Part shown: in pieces, positions 46,557 to 54,265 of the stretch
Layout of the letters: the number at the start of each line of letters is the position of its first letter
Position numbering within the stretch: the stretch's first letter is position 1
NCBI GenBank assembly: GCA_029882355.1
Contig: JAOUKV010000023.1
Location: 1 to 56,172 of the forward strand
Origin: Gammaproteobacteria bacterium
GTDB taxonomy: Bacteria; Pseudomonadota; Gammaproteobacteria; SZUA-229
DNA length: 56,172 nt
Reading direction: 5' to 3'
The notes under the pieces: generated by a model
Database searches by the model: none
Told to the model about the DNA's origin: nothing
What the model saw: only the letters and a program-made list of their open reading frames with translations
Position numbers and translations under genes: made by a program

Positions 46557-46828
46557 TGTCCAACGAGATTGTGCTGGATGTAAGCGAGCTCGAGCCGCCG
46601 GAGCCGCTGGTACTGACACTCGAAGCCGCAGAACAATTATTGCCCGGCCAATATTTACGCATGTTGCACCGCCGAGAACCCTGCATGCTTTACGGCAATC
46701 TCGACGATAATCATTTCAAGTATTACCAACGCAAAGGCACAAGCTCTGCGGTTGAAGTATTCATCTGGGCTGATAATGACCATGAAGCTGCCGCAGCTGT
46801 ACAAGCCATAATAGATACTCCAGGCTAG
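46556..46828 (+). CDS. DUF2249 domain protein
   Basis: A 90-residue protein that fills the DUF2249 domain: IVLDVSELEPPEPLVLTLEA, LPGQYLRMLHRREPCMLYG, and a C-terminal VEVFIWADNDHEA. The family is TusA-like in size and occurs beside hemerythrins and NnrS-type genes; its chemistry is unknown. The conserved LHRREP loop is intact. It is coupled to the hemerythrin gene by TAATG and lies four bases before the membrane protein gene. Confidence 0.85.
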   Translation: MSNEIVLDVSELEPPEPLVLTLEAAEQLLPGQYLRMLHRREPCMLYGNLDDNHFKYYQRKGTSSAVEVFIWADNDHEAAAAVQAIIDTPG

Positions 46829-46832
46829 CGTC

Positions 46833-48140
46833 ATGCATGCCGATCTTTCACTACAGCAATCACCACCATTTTCCGTCCCGGCAAGATTTCTGGTCAGCGC
46901 ACCCCTGTTTGGCCTGATCGCGGCACTGGTCATGCTCTGGCATGGGCCAGAAATGATCAGCAACCGCTGGACACCCGAACTTCTGGCAGTCACCCATTTC
47001 CTGACATTGGGCTTTCTCGCCATGAGTATGCTGGGCGCCATGATGCAACTGCTGCCCGTGTTAATGGGCATGGTTATTCCTCGACCGGTATTCTTCAGCC
47101 GCCTTATTCATATCCCGTTATTTTTAGGTAGCGCCATTCTTGGTACGGCATGGCTGATGAATATAACTCAGCTGTTCATTATCGCCATGTTCTTGCTGGG
47201 ATTTTCTTTTACTGTCTTTATTATCATCGCAACCGAACGCCTACTTCGCTCAAAAAACAGACATGCAACCCGCGGCATGATGTTGCTGGCACTACTCGCC
47301 TTATTCATCACCGCTGGCATGGGCATCTACCTGGCCATAGCCTATAGCTCGCCCGAATTCCCCCTGGCACGGCATCTAAGCAATTTACATTTAAGCTGGG
47401 GACTGGTGGCATGGGCAGGCTTATTGATTATGGCTGTCGCCTATCAGGTGATCCCCATGTTTCAAATTACCGATGAATACCCTGCCATACACCAACGCTG
47501 GATGGGATGGTTACTCTTTATCGCCATGCTCAGCCTGAGTCTGGCGTACAGTTTACAACTGGAAATATTGCACACGCTATCCACTATATTACTGGCAGGC
47601 TGCCTGCTGACCTTTGCACTCACTACGTTCTGGGTATTACAAACACGACGTCGACAGATACCCGACCTGACCATGAAATTCTGGCAGCTAGCCATGGCAA
47701 GTCTCTCAGCACTGACGCTGACATGGGCAACAGCAACGTTGCTAGATTGGAAACTTCCAGACTTTCTGATCGGCGTGTTAATGATTCACGGTTTCGCCAT
47801 AACCACCATCAACGGCATGATGTATAAAATTATTCCATTTATTATCTGGCTGCATCTAAGTACGCGAAATAAAAATTTACGTGACCAGGGCGAAAGAAGT
47901 TCACAGGTCAAAGTACCGCACATGCGCAAGATCATTCCTGAAACTGCTGGTTTATGGCAATTCCGTTTTCATCTGGTTAGTTTGTTGTTACTGATTTTAG
48001 CCAGCCTCTGGCCGCAATGGTTTTTTTATTCAGCGACCCTGGTTTTTGCTGTCGCACAAGCAACATTACTATTTAACTTATTAAATGCAGTTCACTTTTA
48101 CAAAACAAAAATAACCGAACTGAGCAATCAACAAACTTAG
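46833..48140 (+). CDS. 12-TM membrane protein, NnrS / heme-copper oxidase subunit I-like
   Basis: A 435-residue polytopic protein with about 12 TM helices. Histidines lie at helix ends or inside helices: LWHGPEM (H37), AVTHFLTLGFLAMSMLGA (H55), SNLHLSWGL (about H187), LMIHGFAITTING (about H318) and IIWLHL. Their pattern recalls NnrS and single-subunit heme-copper oxidase relatives, which bind heme and respond to NO. I cannot assign it to one family. It completes the hemerythrin-DUF2249-membrane module. The ATG at 46833 follows the DUF2249 stop by four bases. Confidence 0.75.
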   Translation: MHADLSLQQSPPFSVPARFLVSAPLFGLIAALVMLWHGPEMISNRWTPELLAVTHFLTLGFLAMSMLGAMMQLLPVLMGMVIPRPVFFSRLIHIPLFLGSAILGTAWLMNITQLFIIAMFLLGFSFTVFIIIATERLLRSKNRHATRGMMLLALLALFITAGMGIYLAIAYSSPEFPLARHLSNLHLSWGLVAWAGLLIMAVAYQVIPMFQITDEYPAIHQRWMGWLLFIAMLSLSLAYSLQLEILHTLSTILLAGCLLTFALTTFWVLQTRRRQIPDLTMKFWQLAMASLSALTLTWATATLLDWKLPDFLIGVLMIHGFAITTINGMMYKIIPFIIWLHLSTRNKNLRDQGERSSQVKVPHMRKIIPETAGLWQFRFHLVSLLLLILASLWPQWFFYSATLVFAVAQATLLFNLLNAVHFYKTKITELSNQQT

Positions 48141-48182
48141 TCATTCATACTACCGAGACACGTAAAAGAGATACCAAACACC

Positions 48183-48548
48183 ATGAACAAACTGAATGAA
48201 TTATTACAACAAATAAAATCGAAACCAGAAAGCGTCGAGTTTCAAAACGTCATCGACACCATCAACGAATGTTATGACTACAGCACCACACAATTTAGCA
48301 ATGGTCCGACTGAAAATTGTGTTATCAGCAAAGCCGGTGAAAACGAAGGCTCCTGTAAAATCTTTGCCTTTGCCCAGCTAAATCAATTAGATGAAAACCA
48401 AACTCTGAATTGTTTTGGTCAATATTATCGAGACGATGTTTTAAATCATCCCGAGAATACCGATCATGCAAACATTCGCACTTTTATAAAACACGGTTGG
48501 AAAAATATAGTTTTTGAAAATATTGCACTAACCAGTAAAACCCTCTGA
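48183..48548 (+). CDS. HopJ type III effector family protein
   Basis: A 121-residue protein of the HopJ family: VEFQNVIDTINECYDYSTTQ, GSCKIFAFAQLNQLDENQT, FGQYYRDDVLNHPENTDHAN and RTFIKHGWKNI. HopJ was named from a Pseudomonas syringae effector, but members are common in free-living gammaproteobacteria that lack type III secretion and so likely have a cellular role. It is 42 bases after the 12-TM gene on the same strand, and convergent with the SHOCT-like gene. Confidence 0.9.
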   Translation: MNKLNELLQQIKSKPESVEFQNVIDTINECYDYSTTQFSNGPTENCVISKAGENEGSCKIFAFAQLNQLDENQTLNCFGQYYRDDVLNHPENTDHANIRTFIKHGWKNIVFENIALTSKTL

Positions 48549-48559
48549 AAAACATCAAA

Positions 48560-49288
48560 CTAAACCTGATATTCCTTATGCTTGAATATTTTACCCCTGG
48601 CTTTTTCATAATCAGATTGAGCAATAAATCCTGCCTCACTCATTTTTCTTAAATATTTTAATTCACCCACCAGCCGGTACTTCATCGTAACACCTTGCCT
48701 GCGATGAGCAGAATCAATACTCTGTTCTAATACATCAATAAAATCGTTATAGGCCTTTTTCCCAGGCATGTGAAACAATTCAATAATAGGCACCTGACCA
48801 AAGCAACTTCTATATATAATTTTGTGCTGAGTCTTATAATAAAAAATCATTAACGCTATAAGCCCAAAACAAATAAGCACAATAGCCACTGGTAACATCA
48901 CTGCATGCGCGAATGAAAAACCGCTGTAAACACCCACATAGATAAGGATAAATGCAATCGCCAACGCTGCCAAACTTACATAAAGCCAGTTCCATGCAAC
49001 ATGTTGTGTTTTCTCTGGCTCCACTCCCATATAAGTTAGATTTACTGTACGCTCGCCAATATTCTTATCCCTGAAAAACTTCAATTTAAAGGCGACAGGG
49101 TTATTTTTTTCTAAAGAATGTTTGAGATATATATCATCAAACAGCGTAAATGAGCGATTTATGCCCTTGATGGTTTTTTGTTCATACTCAAAATTAATTC
49201 GTTTCGGTATCTGATTGCTATCATCATCAACATCTGGACCGGCATCCAGAACAATCTCCATACCCTCAATGCCCATGTTATCAGCCAT
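48560..49288 (-). CDS. Membrane protein with C-terminal SHOCT-like segment
   Basis: A 242-residue protein I cannot name. Its N-terminal 90 residues are soluble and acidic at the start (MEIVLDAG, then DDDS), with a beta-rich region. Two TM helices lie about 103-123 and 131-151. The C-terminal 60 residues include LVGELKYLRKMSEAGFIAQS DYEKARGKIF, a SHOCT-like two-helix segment that often mediates oligomer formation. GAGGG lies five bases before the ATG. EIVLDA and DDDS recur in the small membrane protein at 42718-43053. Confidence 0.75.
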   Translation of the reverse strand: MADNMGIEGMEIVLDAGPDVDDDSNQIPKRINFEYEQKTIKGINRSFTLFDDIYLKHSLEKNNPVAFKLKFFRDKNIGERTVNLTYMGVEPEKTQHVAWNWLYVSLAALAIAFILIYVGVYSGFSFAHAVMLPVAIVLICFGLIALMIFYYKTQHKIIYRSCFGQVPIIELFHMPGKKAYNDFIDVLEQSIDSAHRRQGVTMKYRLVGELKYLRKMSEAGFIAQSDYEKARGKIFKHKEYQV

Positions 49289-49422
49289 AAACCCTCACTT
49301 TCTAGATAATACTTAGACCTGACAATTTAGTTCAATCTGGACAAATATACCAGTTAAGGAATATTAAAATTAGTTAACTCTTAAAGTCACAGAAAGACTG
49401 TATATGTAGTAGAAGAGAAAAA

Positions 49423-49498
49423 TGGTGGCCGAACCTGGAATTGAACCAGGGACACGCGGATTTTCAATCCGCTGCTCTACCAACTGAGCTATTCGGCC
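49423..49498 (-). tRNA. tRNA-Phe (anticodon GAA)
   Basis: The minus strand folds as a complete 76-base cloverleaf: acceptor GGCCGAA/TTCGGCC, D arm GCTC/GAGC, anticodon arm CGGAT-TGAAAAT-CCG with GAA at the loop centre, and T arm CCTGG-TTCAATT-CCAGG. The 3' CCA is encoded. GAA reads Phe codons. A sigma70-like promoter and a 20-base palindrome lie just upstream. Confidence 0.97.
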
Positions 49499-49515
49499 GT
49501 ATGCTTGTAAGCGAT

Positions 49516-49535
49516 TCTGAACAGATCTGTTCAGA
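49516..49535 (-). repeat. 20-base perfect palindrome in the tRNA-Phe leader
   Basis: TCTGAACAGA and TCTGTTCAGA join as one perfect palindrome. It lies between the predicted transcription start (about 49537) and the mature tRNA end (49498), so it is in the 5' leader. It could form a hairpin in the precursor or serve as a protein site. It does not match the LexA, FNR or Fis patterns that I know. Confidence 0.6.
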
Positions 49536-49543
49536 GCGTGCGT

Positions 49544-49572
49544 ATTTAAGCCGCTAGCCCGTTGTGAGTCAA
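49544..49572 (-). promoter_or_regulatory. Sigma70-type promoter of tRNA-Phe
   Basis: On the minus strand, TTGACT (49572-49567) is followed after 17 bases by TTAAAT (49549-49544). GC-rich bases follow the -10, as in stringently controlled stable-RNA promoters. The -35 ends two bases from the mutY stop codon, so the gap is fully used by this promoter. Confidence 0.65.
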
Positions 49573-49573
49573 G

Positions 49574-50641
49574 CTATTTAAGGTGTTCGCGCAAAATATT
49601 GGCGACTGGTGTAGCCATGGCATAGTCATCGACTCGAATAACATCGCACCATTGCTGCTCACTATCCTGTACTTTTCCTGTCAGTGTCGCCACTTGCACT
49701 CTGCACGGGGTGATATCAAGGTGGTAATGGCTGAATGTATGCCTGAAGGCCTGCAGATCTTCGGCGGTTTCGGTTTGATACTGCCAGCGCCGCCCGCATT
49801 GCTGTGCGATATCATCTTCCAACGCTAACTCGGGCAGACTCCAAAGCCCACCCCAGATACCCGTTGGTGGGCGTTTTTCCAGAAGAATTTCACCTTTTTT
49901 ATTGGTCAGCAGCAACATTCTTACTGTTTTAACGGGAAGCTGTTTTTTAGGTTTTCTAGTTGGCAGTTCATTAACTCGCTGATTTTTATACGCCAGACAG
50001 CCGCCCACCAACGGGCATTGTTCACATCCGGGTGACGATCTTGTGCATAGCGTAGCGCCCAGATCCATCATCGCCTGTGTGTAATCGGCGAGTCGCTGGT
50101 TGGGAGTGCAGGCCTCGGCCTCGAGCCACAGCAGGTTCTCAACGGCCTTTTTTCCATACCAGCCTTCGATCTCGAAATAGCGGCTCAACACGCGTTTTAC
50201 ATTACCGTCGAGAATGGCGTGTCGTTGATCTAGCGATTGAGCCAGTATTGCACCGGCTGTTGAGCGACCTATGCCGGGCAAGGCCAGTACATCTTCGAAT
50301 TGCTCGGGGAACTGGCCCTGATGCTGCTGATCGATGGCCACGGCGGCCTTATGCAGGTTGCGTGCGCGCGTGTAGTAACCCAGACCCGCCCACAACTTTA
50401 AGACTTCATCCTGCGATGCTTTGGCCAGGTCGGAAAGTTCGGGGAATTTTGTCAGGAAACTCTGGTAATAAGGTATGACGGTGGCGACCTGAGTTTGCTG
50501 GAGCATGACCTCAGCCAGCCAGACCCGGTACAGGCTGCGATCTTGTTGCCATGGCAGGTCGTGGCGGCCATGCTGATCAAACCAGTCCAGCACCTGCTGT
50601 GCAAAGACGTTATCTGCCTTTGTTTTATTTTTAACGACCAC
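49574..50641 (-). CDS. mutY: Adenine DNA glycosylase MutY
   Basis: A 355-residue base-excision enzyme that removes A opposite 8-oxoguanine. The helix-hairpin-helix is ALPGIGRSTAGAI with catalytic Asp in LDGNVKRVLSR, and the iron-sulfur cluster is C-X6-C-X2-C-X5-C (CTRSSPGCEQCPLVGGC). The C-terminal Nudix-like domain (about 230-355) reads 8-oxoG. Start is GTG at 50641, six bases after the moaC stop, with no clear ribosome site; the N-terminus is about ten residues longer than the E. coli form. Confidence 0.97.
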   Translation of the reverse strand: MVVKNKTKADNVFAQQVLDWFDQHGRHDLPWQQDRSLYRVWLAEVMLQQTQVATVIPYYQSFLTKFPELSDLAKASQDEVLKLWAGLGYYTRARNLHKAAVAIDQQHQGQFPEQFEDVLALPGIGRSTAGAILAQSLDQRHAILDGNVKRVLSRYFEIEGWYGKKAVENLLWLEAEACTPNQRLADYTQAMMDLGATLCTRSSPGCEQCPLVGGCLAYKNQRVNELPTRKPKKQLPVKTVRMLLLTNKKGEILLEKRPPTGIWGGLWSLPELALEDDIAQQCGRRWQYQTETAEDLQAFRHTFSHYHLDITPCRVQVATLTGKVQDSEQQWCDVIRVDDYAMATPVANILREHLK

Positions 50642-50647
50642 TACTGT

Positions 50648-51124
50648 TTAACGCTGCCACTCGCCTGATTTCCCACCCGATTTGCTGAGCAGCTGAACAT
50701 CGCTCATGCGCATGCCCCTGTCCATGGCTTTACACATGTCATAAATCGTCAATAACGTGACCTGTACTGCGGTCAGCGCTTCCATTTCGACGCCGGTATT
50801 GCCGGTGGTTTCTACCGCGACACGACACAGCACACTGGCGCTTTTCTCATCAGGCAGCAGTTCAATATCGACGTGTGATAGCGCCAGAGGATGGCAAAGC
50901 GGAATCAATTCGGACGTTTTTTTCGAGGCCATGATGCCAGCAATGCGGGCCACACCGAGCACATCGCCTTTTTTATTGTCGCCATCGAGAATGCGCTGCA
51001 AGGTCTCGGCCTGCATGTAGATGCGGCCATCGGCCACTGCGCGTCTATGCGTTGCAGTTTTGTCACCGACATCGACCATGTGGGCTTCACCGCGGTCGTT
51101 AAAATGGTTCAATTTATCACTCAT
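50648..51124 (-). CDS. moaC: Cyclic pyranopterin monophosphate synthase MoaC
   Basis: A 158-residue enzyme of molybdenum cofactor synthesis that converts the MoaA product to cPMP. The N-terminus is [20 protein letters not shown]. Active-site segments are [17 protein letters not shown] near residues 74-90 and [25 protein letters not shown] near 113-137. It diverges from moaD-moaE. moaA and moaB are not in the window. Confidence 0.97.
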   Translation of the reverse strand: MSDKLNHFNDRGEAHMVDVGDKTATHRRAVADGRIYMQAETLQRILDGDNKKGDVLGVARIAGIMASKKTSELIPLCHPLALSHVDIELLPDEKSASVLCRVAVETTGNTGVEMEALTAVQVTLLTIYDMCKAMDRGMRMSDVQLLSKSGGKSGEWQR

Positions 51125-51232
51125 CTTGATTCTCTAAACACCTGTATTGGTCGTTAGCATAGCAAGAGCACGCCATCATGAACAATACTTACATAGGTGA
51201 CAGCTCATTAATAAAACCGTTAATATGCAGCC

Positions 51233-51463
51233 ATGACTATTCAAGTTAAATTTTTTGCCAGCCTGCGTGAAAAACTGGGCATGGATGCAAGCCAGATTGA
51301 GGCCCGCGAGGGTATTACGATACGTCAGATATGGGATCAGGTCACCTCACAGGACTACCCCGTTAATACGCTTTGCGCCATCAACATGGATTATGCCAAG
51401 CCCGACGATGTGGTCAGTGATGGTGACGAAGTGGCTTTTTTCCCACCCGTGACCGGAGGCTAA
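51233..51463 (+). CDS. moaD: Molybdopterin synthase sulfur carrier MoaD
   Basis: A 76-residue ubiquitin-fold protein ending in the VTGG tail that becomes a thiocarboxylate and hands sulfur to cPMP. It has the family length, FFASLREKLG and the DGDEVAFFPPVTGG end. It is one base from moaE on the plus strand. The start ATG has no strong ribosome site. Confidence 0.95.
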   Translation: MTIQVKFFASLREKLGMDASQIEAREGITIRQIWDQVTSQDYPVNTLCAINMDYAKPDDVVSDGDEVAFFPPVTGG

Positions 51464-51464
51464 G

Positions 51465-51899
51465 GTGCCTGCCTTTTTATACGAAGAAGCGCTCGACCCC
51501 CTTCGGGAAATTGGACAATATCAGGAGCAGCACCTTCGCCCCGGCAGTTACGGTGCGAACACCAATTTTATCGGCACCATGCGTGATTTCAATGCGGGCG
51601 ATGATGTCCAGCTAATGACGCTGGAACATTACCCAGAGATGACGCAGAAGTTTCTGGATGGTTTGTGTGTGGAAGCCGCGAAAAAATGGGATTTAGTCGA
51701 TTGTCTGATCATCCATCGCTTTGGCGACATCAAACCCAACGATCCAATTGTGCTCATTGTCGCCTGGTCGGCGCATCGTGAAGCTGCTTTCGCTGCCTGC
51801 CGTTATTTAATCGAGGAACTCAAGGCCCGCGCCCCGTTCTGGAAAAAAGAAACTACCGGCAATAAAGAACGCTGGGTGCACGATGCACCCAGCAGCTAA
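51465..51899 (+). CDS. moaE: Molybdopterin synthase catalytic subunit MoaE
   Basis: A 144-residue large subunit of molybdopterin synthase. GANTNFIGTMRDFNAGDD, LEHYPEMTQK, IIHRFGDIKPND and the HREAAFAACRYLIEELK segment with the active-site region near KARAPFWKKE are typical. The GTG start at 51465 is fixed by GGAGG seven bases upstream, inside the moaD end. With MoaD it forms the heterotetramer. Confidence 0.96.
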   Translation: MPAFLYEEALDPLREIGQYQEQHLRPGSYGANTNFIGTMRDFNAGDDVQLMTLEHYPEMTQKFLDGLCVEAAKKWDLVDCLIIHRFGDIKPNDPIVLIVAWSAHREAAFAACRYLIEELKARAPFWKKETTGNKERWVHDAPSS

Positions 51900-51906
51900 A
51901 ACGACT

Positions 51907-53268
51907 TTACTGAATAAGAATAAACAGGGCTGACCTGCCACGCTGAATATTTAATAGAATTTGACTGTGCTTATTACCAACAATCTTTTTAAAGTCTTCC
52001 AGTGTTTTCACCGCTCTTCGGTTCACTGAAAGAATGATATCGCCTTTTCTTAGGCTGGCCTGCCAGGCGGGACTGTTCTGTTCAACCTCAGCGACCACCA
52101 GATAAACATCACCGCCTTCATTCGATTGCTCAATGGTTGCACCTGCCAAACTTGCATGAACTTTCTTTCCTTCAACGGCTTTATCAACCTGATCTTTAAT
52201 CACCGCAGTTAAAGTTTTACGGCGGTTATCACGAATTACTTCCATCTTCATTTTTTCACCAACGCGCAACATGCCCACGGCATTGCGCATAGCTGAAGCG
52301 CTCTTAATTGGTTCTCCATTGATAGTCACCACTACATCTCCTGCTTTGAGTCCAGCCTCTTCTGCTGCTGAATTTTCAATTACTTTGGATATAACAACGC
52401 CATTATGTAAATCCAGTCCAAATGCTTTTGCTAGTTCAGGTGTTAAGTTCTGCATAATGACGCCCAACATGCCGCGGCGCACTTCACCATATTCAATCAA
52501 CTGGTTGACGATTTGACTGACCATATTTATGGGGATAGCAAAGCCAATACCAACATTACCCTGACCACCAGCAGCAATAATCGCGGTATTAATACCAATC
52601 AACTCACCATTCAAATTAACCAGCGCACCACCCGAATTACCTGGATTGATCGAAGCATCGGTCTGAATAAAATCTTCATAACCCTCTATACCCAGACCCG
52701 TACGACCCAATGCACTAACAATACCTGAAGTCACAGTCTGGCCTAAACCAAACGGATTTCCGATTGCCACGACAAAATCTCCCACACTCAATTTATCTGA
52801 ATCAGTCAAAGGAATTTCAGTGAGATTCTTCGCATCCACTTTAAGCAAAGCCACGTCAGCTTCAGGATCCGAACCCACCAAAGTTGCTTCATACTCTTTA
52901 CCATCATGCAGAGTAATTTGAATTTCATCGGCGCTTTCAACTACGTGGTGATTGGTGACAATAAAACCCTTACTGGCATCTATCACCACACCTGAACCCA
53001 GACTGCTAGTCTCCTGACGCTGGGGCAAATCACCTAAGCCCTGAAAGAAGCGTTTGAAGAATGGGTCGTTCAGCAAAGGGTTATTTTGAACTTTAGTATG
53101 CCCCTTGGTGGCTATATTCACCACAGCAGGTCGAGTACGCTCAACCAGTGGAGCTAGAGTCGGCAAAGCTTCGCCATTAACACTGACAGGCAAACCAGCC
53201 ATAACTGACGTTGTTGCCAGCATGGAGAGCGTAAATGAAATGAATAATAAACGTTTTGCACTAAACAT
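51907..53268 (-). CDS. Periplasmic serine protease, DegP/DegQ (Do) family
   Basis: A 453-residue HtrA protease and chaperone. A signal peptide ends near Ala24 (SVMA/G). The triad is H108 (TNHHVV), D138 (EADVALLKV) and S212 (NPGNSGGAL). Two PDZ domains follow (about 250-345 and 360-453), as in DegP and DegQ. I chose ATG 53268 because AAGGAGAA lies five bases upstream and the leader is right; a longer frame reaches 53439. A sigmaE-like promoter lies just upstream. It diverges from an FkpA-type gene, another envelope-stress product. Confidence 0.96.
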   Translation of the reverse strand: MFSAKRLLFISFTLSMLATTSVMAGLPVSVNGEALPTLAPLVERTRPAVVNIATKGHTKVQNNPLLNDPFFKRFFQGLGDLPQRQETSSLGSGVVIDASKGFIVTNHHVVESADEIQITLHDGKEYEATLVGSDPEADVALLKVDAKNLTEIPLTDSDKLSVGDFVVAIGNPFGLGQTVTSGIVSALGRTGLGIEGYEDFIQTDASINPGNSGGALVNLNGELIGINTAIIAAGGQGNVGIGFAIPINMVSQIVNQLIEYGEVRRGMLGVIMQNLTPELAKAFGLDLHNGVVISKVIENSAAEEAGLKAGDVVVTINGEPIKSASAMRNAVGMLRVGEKMKMEVIRDNRRKTLTAVIKDQVDKAVEGKKVHASLAGATIEQSNEGGDVYLVVAEVEQNSPAWQASLRKGDIILSVNRRAVKTLEDFKKIVGNKHSQILLNIQRGRSALFILIQ

Positions 53269-53295
53269 AATTTCTCCTTTTTGTAATCCCACCGC

Positions 53296-53323
53296 ATCGA
53301 CCACAGCAATTAATAAAAGTTCT
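53296..53323 (-). promoter_or_regulatory. SigmaE-like promoter before the Do-family protease
   Basis: On the minus strand, AGAACTT (53323-53317) and TCGAT (53300-53296) are 16 bases apart. The E. coli degP promoter has GGAACTT-N16-TCTGA, so six of seven -35 bases and the spacing agree. The start would fall near 53289, giving a leader of about 20 bases to the ATG at 53268. Confidence 0.5.
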
Positions 53324-53439
53324 ACATTTATTAACCCGATTATCATCGAATTGTGATCAACATGGAAGATACTTGAAGTTACTTTCCTGAACTGATAAGT
53401 TTCAGGCTGCTTATTTATCAACACCATCAGGATTAACAC

Positions 53440-54132
53440 ATGCGACCTATTTACCTCATTGCACTTGCTTTTGCATTGCCCTCAACATCATATGCGACAA
53501 ATCAAGGCCTCGACACTCTTGAAAAGAAAGCCAGTTACAGTATCGGCTTCGACTTTATTAGCCGCATGAATGCACAAGATGCCAAGCTCAATCTGGACTC
53601 ACTTATCAACGGCATGAAAGATGCGTCAACTAGTAGCAAACCGGCTCTACCTAAAGCAGAAATGACTCAGGCACTAAAGGACTTCCAACTACAGGTGCAA
53701 AATGCGAAACAGAAAAAACAGGATAAACTAGCCGCTGAAAATCTTGCTGCTGGAAAATCTTTTCTTGAAAAGAATGCAAAACTGGATGGTGTTACCACCA
53801 CTAAAAGTGGCTTACAGTATAAAGTGATAAACAAGGGTAAAGGCGCCATGCCCAAACCGGACGACACTGTTGTTACCCACTATGAAGGCCGTCTCATTGA
53901 TGGACAGGTATTTGACAGTTCTTACAAACGCAATCAACCAGCAACTTTTCCAGTTAAGGGCGTAATTAAGGGATGGACTGAAGCGCTACAGTTAATGCAA
54001 GTAGGTGCTAAATGGCAGTTATATATCCCTGCTGAAATCGCTTACGGCGCATCTCAACGTGGACAACTAATACAGCCTAATTCAACACTGATTTTTGATA
54101 TAGAATTACTGGAAATAAAATCTGCCAAATAG
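53440..54132 (+). CDS. fkpA: FKBP-type peptidyl-prolyl isomerase (FkpA/Mip type)
   Basis: A 230-residue periplasmic folding helper. A signal peptide ends near TSYA. The N-terminal helical dimer domain (about 25-108) has SYSIGFDFISRM and a Lys-rich coiled coil. The FKBP domain (about 115-228) has GLQYKVINKGKG, VVTHYEGRLIDGQVFDSSYKR, GVIKGWTEALQLMQVGAKW and the YIPAEIAYGA loop. The ATG has AGGA upstream. It diverges from the Do-family protease, so the pair covers envelope protein quality. A terminator follows. Confidence 0.93.
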   Translation: MRPIYLIALAFALPSTSYATNQGLDTLEKKASYSIGFDFISRMNAQDAKLNLDSLINGMKDASTSSKPALPKAEMTQALKDFQLQVQNAKQKKQDKLAAENLAAGKSFLEKNAKLDGVTTTKSGLQYKVINKGKGAMPKPDDTVVTHYEGRLIDGQVFDSSYKRNQPATFPVKGVIKGWTEALQLMQVGAKWQLYIPAEIAYGASQRGQLIQPNSTLIFDIELLEIKSAK

Positions 54133-54143
54133 CCCTAACTGTT

Positions 54144-54173
54144 CTTCTGCCTGAATCGTTATTCAGGCAGAAG
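54144..54173 (+). terminator. Strong hairpin after fkpA
   Basis: A 13-bp perfect stem (CTTCTGCCTGAAT with ATTCAGGCAGAAG) and a four-base CGTT loop begin 11 bases after the fkpA stop. The following bases (GTACTTGCTTTATTTC) are T-rich but not a clean T run, so termination may be partial. Confidence 0.7.
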
Positions 54174-54265
54174 GTACTTGCTTTATTTCTAACATTAAAG
54201 CTAATATCTTCATAATTATGTACAATTAAACTTCGAGCAAGTGTAAATCTTCTCAGAGACAAATT

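Noticed and set aside
46234..46686. A 150-residue minus-strand frame over the hemerythrin gene.
   Set aside because: Low-complexity Ser/Cys-rich shadow opposite a clear hemerythrin with all iron ligands.
49516..49535. Palindrome as a LexA (SOS) box.
   Set aside because: It lacks the CTGT-N8-ACAG spacing; the CTGT and ACAG elements are in the wrong order and too close.
53269..53439. Longer N-terminus for the Do-family protease starting at 53439.
   Set aside because: It would hide the signal peptide behind 57 residues; ATG 53268 has AAGGAGAA and a normal signal sequence.
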